NCBI RefSeq assembly: GCF_022479115.1
Contig: NZ_CP092497.1
Coordinates: forward strand, 3,038,001 to 3,102,000
DNA: 64,000 nt
Source of the DNA: Amycolatopsis sp. EV170708-02-1
GTDB taxonomy: Bacteria; Actinomycetota; Actinomycetes; Mycobacteriales; Pseudonocardiaceae
Direction of reading: 5' to 3'
In this document: positions 58,631 to 64,000 of the stretch, one piece after another
Layout: each line of letters begins with the position of its first letter
Numbering within the stretch: position 1 is the first letter of the stretch
Position numbers and translations under genes: made by a program
The notes under the pieces: model-generated
What the model saw: only the letters and a program-made list of their open reading frames with translations
Told to the model about the DNA's origin: nothing
Databases searched by the model: none

Positions 58631-60502
58631 TCACTCGCCGCGGAGAACCGCTTTCAGGGCATCGAGAACGCTCGCGTCCTCGATGGTCGACGGCACCTGT
58701 TCGTCGCGTCCGTCGGCGATGCCGCGCATGGTCTTGCGCAGGATCTTCCCGGACCGCGTCTTCGGCAACGCGTCCACAATGGACACGTCGCGGAACGCGG
58801 CGACCGGGCCGATGTCGCGCCGCACCAGCGCGACCAATTCGGCCTTGAGCGTTTCGGCGTCGATGTCGGCGCCCGACTTCAGCACCACGAAACCGCGCGG
58901 AAGCTGCCCCTTGAGCTGATCCCGTACTCCGATCACGGCGCATTCGGCGACGGCGGGGTGCGACGCCAGCACGGCCTCCATGGAACCGGTCGAAAGCCGG
59001 TGACCCGCGACGTTGATGACGTCGTCGGTGCGGCCCATGACGAACAGGTAGCCGTCTTCGTCGACGTACCCGGAGTCACCCGTCAGGTAGTGGCCTTCGT
59101 ACCGCGAAAGGTACGCCTCGCGATACCGCTCGTCGTCCTCCCACAACGTCGGCAGCGAACCCGGCGGGAGCGGCAGTTTGATGGCGATGGCGCCCTCGCG
59201 TCCGGCGGGCGCCGGGTCGCCCGCCTGGTCCAGGATCCGCACGTCCCAGCCCGGCACCGGTTTCGTCGCGGAGCCGGGTTTGACCGGCATCGGCTCCAGC
59301 CCGCGCGGATTCGCCGCGATCGGCCAGCCGGTCTCCGTCTGCCACCAGTGGTCGATCACCGGCACGCCGAGCTTGTCGTGCGCCCAGTGATAGGTCTCCG
59401 GATCGAGTCGTTCACCGGCCATGAACAACGTCTTGAATCCGCTGAGCTGGTATTTCCCGATTTCGACGCCGTCCGGATCGACCTTCTTGATCGCCCGCAA
59501 CGCGGTCGGCGCGGTGAACAACGCCTTCACTCCGTGATCGGAAACGACCCGCCAGAACGCGCCCGCGTCCGGTGTTCCGACCGGTTTGCCCTCGTACATG
59601 ACCGTCGTCGCCCCGATCAGGAGCGGTGCGTAGACGATGTAGGAATGGCCGACGACCCAGCCGACGTCGGACGCCGTCCACCACACGTCGCCGGGCTGGA
59701 TGTCGTAGATCGCGCCCATCGACCAGGCCAGCGCGACCGCGTGCCCGCCGGTGTCGCGCACGACGCCCTTCGGCTTCCCCGTGGTGCCGGAGGTGTACAG
59801 GATGTACAGCGGGTCGGTGGCCGCGACCGGCGCCGGATCGGCGGGGGAGGCCTTCGTGACCAGTTCCGCCCAGTCGGCGTCGCGCTCACCCAGATCGGCG
59901 CGGGCGCGTTCCCGCTGCAGCACCACGACCTTGTCCGGCTGGTGGACGGTTCCCGCGAGCGCCTCGTCGATGATCGGTTTGTATTCGACGATCCGCGTCG
60001 GCTCGATCCCGCACGACGCCGCGACGATGACCTTGGGTTTCGCGTCTTCGATCCGCGCCGCGAGCTCCTTGGGCGCGAAGCCGCCGAAAACGACCGAATG
60101 CACCGCGCCGAGCCGGGCGCACGCCAGCATCGCGACCGCGGCTTCGGGGACCATCGGCATGTACACGATGACGCGGTCGCCCTTCCCGACGCCGAGGGAG
60201 GCGAGCGCGCCGGCGAAGCGCGCGACTTCGTCCAGCAGCTCCGCGTAGGTGAACCGGCGTACCGAATCGGTGACGGGCGAATCCCAGATCAGCGCGGTCT
60301 GCCCGCCGCGGCCGTCCCGCACGTGCCGGTCGAGCGCGTTGAACGCCGTGTTCAGCTCCCCGTCCGGGAACCAGCGGTAGAAGGGCGCCTTCGACGCGTC
60401 GAGTGCCCGCGTCGGCGTGCGGGTCCAGTCGATCGCCTGCGCGGCTTCGAGCCAGAAACCCTCCGGGTCTTCGAGGCTCCGCTGGTACGACTCGGCGTGC
60501 AT
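58631..60502 (-). CDS. prpE: Acyl-CoA synthetase, propionyl/acetyl-CoA synthetase type
   Basis: A 623-residue ANL-superfamily enzyme activating a short carboxylic acid with ATP and CoA. It has the phosphate loop YTSGTTGKPKGV near 252-263, WWQTETGWP near 391-399, YLTGDSGYVDEDGYLFVMGR (in part) and the C-terminal PKTRSGKILRKTMR with the Lys that is acylated in regulation. Its length and N-terminal YQRSLEDPEGFWLEAA suit PrpE/AcsA. ATG 60502 follows AAGGAG. Propionyl- rather than acetyl-CoA is suggested by overall resemblance, not by a proven motif. Confidence 0.85.
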   Translation of the reverse strand: MHAESYQRSLEDPEGFWLEAAQAIDWTRTPTRALDASKAPFYRWFPDGELNTAFNALDRHVRDGRGGQTALIWDSPVTDSVRRFTYAELLDEVARFAGALASLGVGKGDRVIVYMPMVPEAAVAMLACARLGAVHSVVFGGFAPKELAARIEDAKPKVIVAASCGIEPTRIVEYKPIIDEALAGTVHQPDKVVVLQRERARADLGERDADWAELVTKASPADPAPVAATDPLYILYTSGTTGKPKGVVRDTGGHAVALAWSMGAIYDIQPGDVWWTASDVGWVVGHSYIVYAPLLIGATTVMYEGKPVGTPDAGAFWRVVSDHGVKALFTAPTALRAIKKVDPDGVEIGKYQLSGFKTLFMAGERLDPETYHWAHDKLGVPVIDHWWQTETGWPIAANPRGLEPMPVKPGSATKPVPGWDVRILDQAGDPAPAGREGAIAIKLPLPPGSLPTLWEDDERYREAYLSRYEGHYLTGDSGYVDEDGYLFVMGRTDDVINVAGHRLSTGSMEAVLASHPAVAECAVIGVRDQLKGQLPRGFVVLKSGADIDAETLKAELVALVRRDIGPVAAFRDVSIVDALPKTRSGKILRKTMRGIADGRDEQVPSTIEDASVLDALKAVLRGE

Positions 60503-60685
60503 CGAATGCTCCTTCACGTTCGGGTACCGGACCATCATGGACTTCCGGACCGGCCGATGCCTGGTGGTAACGGCGGAGAGACACCCGCGACAACCCGGCA
60601 ACCCTGCGAGGGCATGGAGCGTCCTAAGCTGGACTAGGGGGAAAACCGCCGGAAACGGCCTCGACGAGCGAGGGGAGCAGGGTCC

Positions 60686-62455
60686 ATGGGACTAGCGAGC
60701 GCGCTGCTTTCGTTCGCGCACAGCCTGTTCGGGCCAGGGATCTGGCCAGGGGACTGGGTGTGGGCGACGAGCACCGCGGGAGCGCTGGTCGCGCTGCTGC
60801 CCGCACTGGGAGCGATGATCGTCGCGATCATCCGCAAAGGCACCGGCAACCGCTACGACGTGGTGACCCTGTCCGTCTTCGGCGGGATCGGCGTCGTCGC
60901 CGTCTTCCTGCTGCCATGGCTGCTGGCCACCGGCGTGTCGCAGACGTATCAGGAGGCCGCGTCGAAGTCGGGTGGCCAATCCGGCTTCTCCAGCAGTGAC
61001 TTGGCGACCTTCAACGCCGACTACAGCCCGCTCATCGGCAAGCAGAGCGAATACCTGGGCCGCGGTCAGAACGTGTACGAGGTCCTGTTCTACCCGAACG
61101 GGATGCAGCTGGGTTACGTGTTCTACCTGATCCTGCTGGTCGGGTTGCCCGCGCTCTCACTGCTGTTCGTGATGCTGCAGGCACGCACCGCGTTCCGCCG
61201 GGGACCGAAGTGGCCTTCGCGGTTCTTCTGGATCCCGTTCGTGCTGATGGTGCTGGCGAGCATCGGCATGGGCGCGAACACCGCCGTGCACTTCTGGCTC
61301 GGGTTCCTGCCGTTCAGCGTGCTGGGGCTGATCCCGGTCGCGCTGGTCGGCCCGCCGCCGTGGTCGGTGATCAACCGGCCCGACCCGCAGCCCCGGCAGA
61401 AGGTCGAGCCGTACCGCCCGGAGCCGCCCGCCCCGAAGCCGCAGCCTCAGCTGCCGCCCCCGCCCGCCAAGCAGTACCCGGCGACCGCGCTGGCGCAGGC
61501 ACCCGAACCTCCCGCGCTGGCCGCGGTCCCGGGCCCGATCCCGCCTCCGCCGGGTTCCCGCAACTCCGGCGGCAGCCGATACAAGCGTGTCCGGCGGCTC
61601 GGCCACGGCGGCTTCGGCACCGTCTGGGAAGCGGTCGACACACAGCTCAACCGCACGGTCGCGCTGAAGATCGCGCACGCGCCGGACCGGGACACCGAGG
61701 AACGGATGCAGCGCGAGGCCCGTGCGCTGGCCGTGGTGAACCACCCCAACTGCGTCAAGGTGTACGACCTCGTCGAGGAACCCGACGGGCTCGCGCTCGT
61801 GATGGAGTACCTCGAAGGGCGCTCACTGGCCGAAATCGTCGATTCGCAGGGCCCGCTCGACGACATCGCCGCCGGGCGGCTCTGGTCGACCATGGCCGGC
61901 GCGCTCGCGGCCGCGCACGAGAAGGGTGTGCTGCACCGGGACCTGAAGCCGTCGAACATCATCCTCGACCGCAACGGGCTCGCCCACCTGATCGACTTCG
62001 GCATCGCCCGCAGCCAGGGCGACTCGAAGATGACCGCGACCGGGATGATGATCGGCACGCCGGACTTCGTCGCTCCCGAGCAGGCGATGGGCTCGCCCGC
62101 CAGCCCGGCGTCGGACGCCTGGCAGCTCGCCGCGACGGTCAGCTACGCGCTCTCGGGCCAGCCGCCGCGCGGCACCCGGGAGACCCCGATGGCGGCGCTG
62201 ATGGCCGCCGCCCGTGCCGAACCGGTGTCGAAGCTGCCGAACCGCAGCGCCCACGCCCGGATCCTCATCGCGTCACTCGACCAGGAGCCCCGCCGCCGCC
62301 CGACGCTCACCGCCGTGCGACGCGACGTCGAAGGCTGGCTGGCTCGTGCCGGCAAGTCGCCGGACGGCCCGGTGACGCAAATCGTGCCGCGCCGCCCTCC
62401 GCAGCAGCAGCCGCAGCCCCATCAGCAGCCGCAGCCTCAACGCCACCCGCGCTGA
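60686..62455 (+). CDS. Membrane Ser/Thr protein kinase with N-terminal polytopic domain
   Basis: A 589-residue Hanks-type kinase with an unusual order. Residues 1-225 hold about five membrane helices, 230-295 are a Pro-rich linker, and the kinase domain occupies about 297-555. It has the GxGxxG loop LGHGGFGTVWEA, Lys328 (VALKIAH), HRDLKPSN with catalytic Asp419, and DFG Asp437. The C-terminus is Pro/Gln-rich. Typical actinobacterial PknB kinases have the kinase at the N-terminus. Start ATG 60686 with a GAGGGGAG site. The sensory role of the membrane part is unknown. Confidence 0.87.
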   Translation: MGLASALLSFAHSLFGPGIWPGDWVWATSTAGALVALLPALGAMIVAIIRKGTGNRYDVVTLSVFGGIGVVAVFLLPWLLATGVSQTYQEAASKSGGQSGFSSSDLATFNADYSPLIGKQSEYLGRGQNVYEVLFYPNGMQLGYVFYLILLVGLPALSLLFVMLQARTAFRRGPKWPSRFFWIPFVLMVLASIGMGANTAVHFWLGFLPFSVLGLIPVALVGPPPWSVINRPDPQPRQKVEPYRPEPPAPKPQPQLPPPPAKQYPATALAQAPEPPALAAVPGPIPPPPGSRNSGGSRYKRVRRLGHGGFGTVWEAVDTQLNRTVALKIAHAPDRDTEERMQREARALAVVNHPNCVKVYDLVEEPDGLALVMEYLEGRSLAEIVDSQGPLDDIAAGRLWSTMAGALAAAHEKGVLHRDLKPSNIILDRNGLAHLIDFGIARSQGDSKMTATGMMIGTPDFVAPEQAMGSPASPASDAWQLAATVSYALSGQPPRGTRETPMAALMAAARAEPVSKLPNRSAHARILIASLDQEPRRRPTLTAVRRDVEGWLARAGKSPDGPVTQIVPRRPPQQQPQPHQQPQPQRHPR

Positions 62456-62467
62456 CCTGCGGAAGGA

Positions 62468-62533
62468 GAGCAAGGGACCTTTGCTACCACTTATCTCGAC
62501 GTCGAGACAAGTGGTAGCAAAGGTCCCTTGCTC
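62468..62533. terminator. 66-bp near-perfect palindrome, bidirectional terminator
   Basis: Arms of 25 bp (62468-62492 and 62509-62533) are perfect; the 16-base loop contains the further palindrome TCTCGAC/GTCGAGA (62494-62507). It lies between the convergent kinase and lipoprotein genes, 13 bp after the kinase stop. The outer GAGCAAGGGACCTTTGC part belongs to the same family as the hairpin at 56889. Confidence 0.85.
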
Positions 62534-62537
62534 TTCC

Positions 62538-63089
62538 TCAGTCGACGATGACCCAGGTCCCGCCCTGCCAGGCCATGGTGAACGTCTTGGGCTGAGCCGC
62601 CATCATCGCGATCTGCGGCGCGATCGCGCCCGGCGGGACGACGACCTTGTCCGGCCCCTTGCTCTGCAGTTTCGCCCGGTCCACGCGGGTGGCCTTCAGC
62701 TTCTTCACGTCGTCGGCCGAAAGCATCCCGAACTGCATCGGGGTGAGTTGACGGCATTCCTTAATCCCGCCGTCGAACGCGGGCCCGGTGATCCGGCAGA
62801 CGGTTTCGAGGTCCTTGTCGCCCAGCGCGTGGTGGTATTCCTCCATCACGCTCGCGGCCCCTTCCGGCGTGTGCGCCACCGCGCCGCCCGTGGCGGATTT
62901 CGTGGCCTCGGAGACGGTCGCCGAAGGCCTCGAAGTACTGGCTTGTGTCGTGCTGGTGGCCGGCGCTTCGGAGGTGCTCGGAACGGCCGAGGACTGCGGC
63001 GACGCGGTTCCCGGAGTCTGCTCTTCGCACCCCGCGATCAAGAACAGTGCCGCGGCCGCGCAGGCCGCTCCGAGCGGTCGGATCGTCAT
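62538..63089 (-). CDS. Lipoprotein of unknown function
   Basis: A 183-residue exported lipoprotein. The lipobox LIAGC places the lipidated Cys at residue 21. A Ser/Thr/Ala-rich linker runs to about residue 72, followed by a domain of about 110 residues containing SVMEEYHHALGDKDLETVCRITGP (in part, near 81-98), AFDGGIKECRQLTPMQ and a final MAWQGGTWVIVD strand. This looks like an NTF2-like or DUF4878-type small-molecule-binding domain. It is a likely LspA substrate. Confidence 0.75.
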   Translation of the reverse strand: MTIRPLGAACAAAALFLIAGCEEQTPGTASPQSSAVPSTSEAPATSTTQASTSRPSATVSEATKSATGGAVAHTPEGAASVMEEYHHALGDKDLETVCRITGPAFDGGIKECRQLTPMQFGMLSADDVKKLKATRVDRAKLQSKGPDKVVVPPGAIAPQIAMMAAQPKTFTMAWQGGTWVIVD

Positions 63090-63166
63090 GATGCCCCCTG
63101 TAGAGCTGCTGTTGACCAGCGAAGAGTAACAACTCGGGGCGAAGTGTCACACTTGAATCGGGAAAA

Positions 63167-64000
63167 TCACGAGTCCCCGGTGATCAGCCCCAGCATCGAC
63201 ACCGACAAGACGAGCTGGGCGGAGACGCAGGTCCGCGGCATCGCTTCCTTCTTCTTGCCGACGAAGTCGACCTGAACGACTTGGCCGTTGCTCAGCTGGA
63301 CGCTCAGGGCACAGGCGTCCGCGGTCTGCTCGAACCTGGCCTTCAGCGTGCCGAACTGCCCGTTCCGCACGTCCGCGCCCGGGTTCGGCGGCACGGCTTC
63401 GAGACCGCCCGTGCCCGTCGTGTACATCCCGACGACCTTCGCGTACGGGACCTCGTGAGTACAGGTCGGCCCGAGTGGCCCCTCGCCCTTCTGTGCGCCT
63501 TCGCGGCCCGCGTTGACCCCGGCGTAGTTCGTATGAGTGAACTTGACGACCTCGCAGATGTCCGCGTTCGTCAGCACACCGGCCGCGGGTTCCTGGACGG
63601 TGCTCGGCGCCGGTTTGCCACCGGCGAGCGGAACGAATTTCTTCAGCACCACTTCGGCGACCTTCTTCGCCAGTTCGCAGTGCTCGGCGCGCGTGCCTGC
63701 TTCGTCGCTGTTGACGTCATAGGCGTCGACAGCGATCGAGGCGTAGGCGCGGACGTCCATGTTGACCGAGCAGAACGTCACCGGCTCCGGATCGAAGGCA
63801 TAGGTCCGGCCCTTGATCCCGGCGATCTCCACCGGCTCCATCACCGCCGAATCCTGCGTGATCCAGCCGAACGGGCTGTAGGCGTGCACCTGCGCGCCCT
63901 TGTTGTTCGGGAACTCGAACTGACAGCCGCTCAGCACACCCTTGGCACTCGTGAGACCGAGCGGCTGCAGATCCGGCTTGATCGACTCGAGCCAGTCGCA
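63167..64000 (-). CDS. DUF3558-family exported protein (partial)
   Basis: The frame is open to the right edge, so the N-terminus with its presumed lipoprotein signal is outside the window; 277 residues are visible. Two similar halves are seen, each with paired cysteines: CDWLES...LSGCQFEF near the start and CEVVKF...GPTCTHEV in the second half, the usual DUF3558 pattern of a Cys pair holding the fold. DUF3558 lipoproteins are abundant in actinomycetes and have no proven role. The downstream neighbour is another lipoprotein. Confidence 0.8.
   Translation of the reverse strand, partial: CDWLESIKPDLQPLGLTSAKGVLSGCQFEFPNNKGAQVHAYSPFGWITQDSAVMEPVEIAGIKGRTYAFDPEPVTFCSVNMDVRAYASIAVDAYDVNSDEAGTRAEHCELAKKVAEVVLKKFVPLAGGKPAPSTVQEPAAGVLTNADICEVVKFTHTNYAGVNAGREGAQKGEGPLGPTCTHEVPYAKVVGMYTTGTGGLEAVPPNPGADVRNGQFGTLKARFEQTADACALSVQLSNGQVVQVDFVGKKKEAMPRTCVSAQLVLSVSMLGLITGDS

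Noticed and set aside
1..64000. CRISPR array, prophage, transposase, rRNA operon, riboswitch or secondary-metabolite megasynthase
   Set aside because: None of the expected repeats, genes or conserved RNA cores was found on reading both strands.

Overview
This 64-kb window is a chromosomal segment of a high-GC actinomycete, most likely of the Pseudonocardiaceae (Amycolatopsis-like). The evidence is very high GC at third codon positions, many GTG starts, tight ATGA/GTGA gene overlaps, and a gene order that follows the mycobacterial block mprA-mprB-pepD-moaB2-mscL-ruc(FmdB)-5-FCL-galU-moeA1/glp-rimJ-glpR (Rv0981 to Rv0996 in M. tuberculosis, from memory). Here those backbone genes are spread out, with accessory cassettes sitting between them.

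Layout. Positions 1-3494 form a lower-GC block of foreign character. It holds the end of an unrecognised gene and a single-chain restriction-modification protein (adenine methyltransferase fused to a PaeR7I/XhoI-type nuclease), and it stops at the 3' end of a tRNA-Arg. From 3924 to 11732 come an orphan LuxR-type regulator, a TRIC-family channel, mprAB, lspA, a deoR-galT pair and an HtrA/PepD protease. MprA-like boxes precede both mprA and the protease. From 11849 to 26157 lies an envelope and redox region. It contains a five-gene minus-strand operon (GT2 glycosyltransferase, DUF2064 transferase, methyltransferase, membrane molybdo-oxidoreductase, small membrane protein), a CopC/CopD/two-cupredoxin/YceI-like cluster, a membrane GT-C-like gene with its own two-component system, an R61-type serine hydrolase, an MBL hydrolase and an NAD-dependent sugar epimerase. 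Related direct repeats with an 11-bp pitch occur in front of several of these genes and suggest one OmpR-type regulon.

From 26277 to 28871 the backbone returns (MoaB, MscL, SAF/CpaB-like, Ruc-like FmdB protein). From 28972 to 37978 there is an accessory stretch: a NarL-type two-component system, a PLP decarboxylase operon, an XRE-cupin regulator with a divergent exporter, an RHH-VOC-MFS operon, a Tat-exported TagC-like propeller protein and tRNA-Ala. From 38050 to 43165 lies the divisome-linked glpR/sepX-rimJ-glp(moeA) cluster, divergent from 5-FCL and a eukaryotic-type UDP-glucose pyrophosphorylase. From 43162 to the end are mostly single genes and small operons: an MMPL transporter, ArsR, GNAT, DUF2786, an FAD oxidoreductase, TetR plus SGNH hydrolase, an aldehyde dehydrogenase with DUF779 and its GAF regulator, MOSC plus TetR, a DasR-box hexosaminidase, a propionyl-CoA synthetase-like enzyme, a Ser/Thr kinase and two lipoproteins.

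Three membrane-protein genes (CopD, the GT-C-like protein, an MFS exporter) each carry an apparent single-base deletion, two or all three of them within G/C runs. These may be true lesions or sequence errors. No CRISPR array, rRNA gene, prophage, transposase or polyketide/peptide megasynthase gene was seen.
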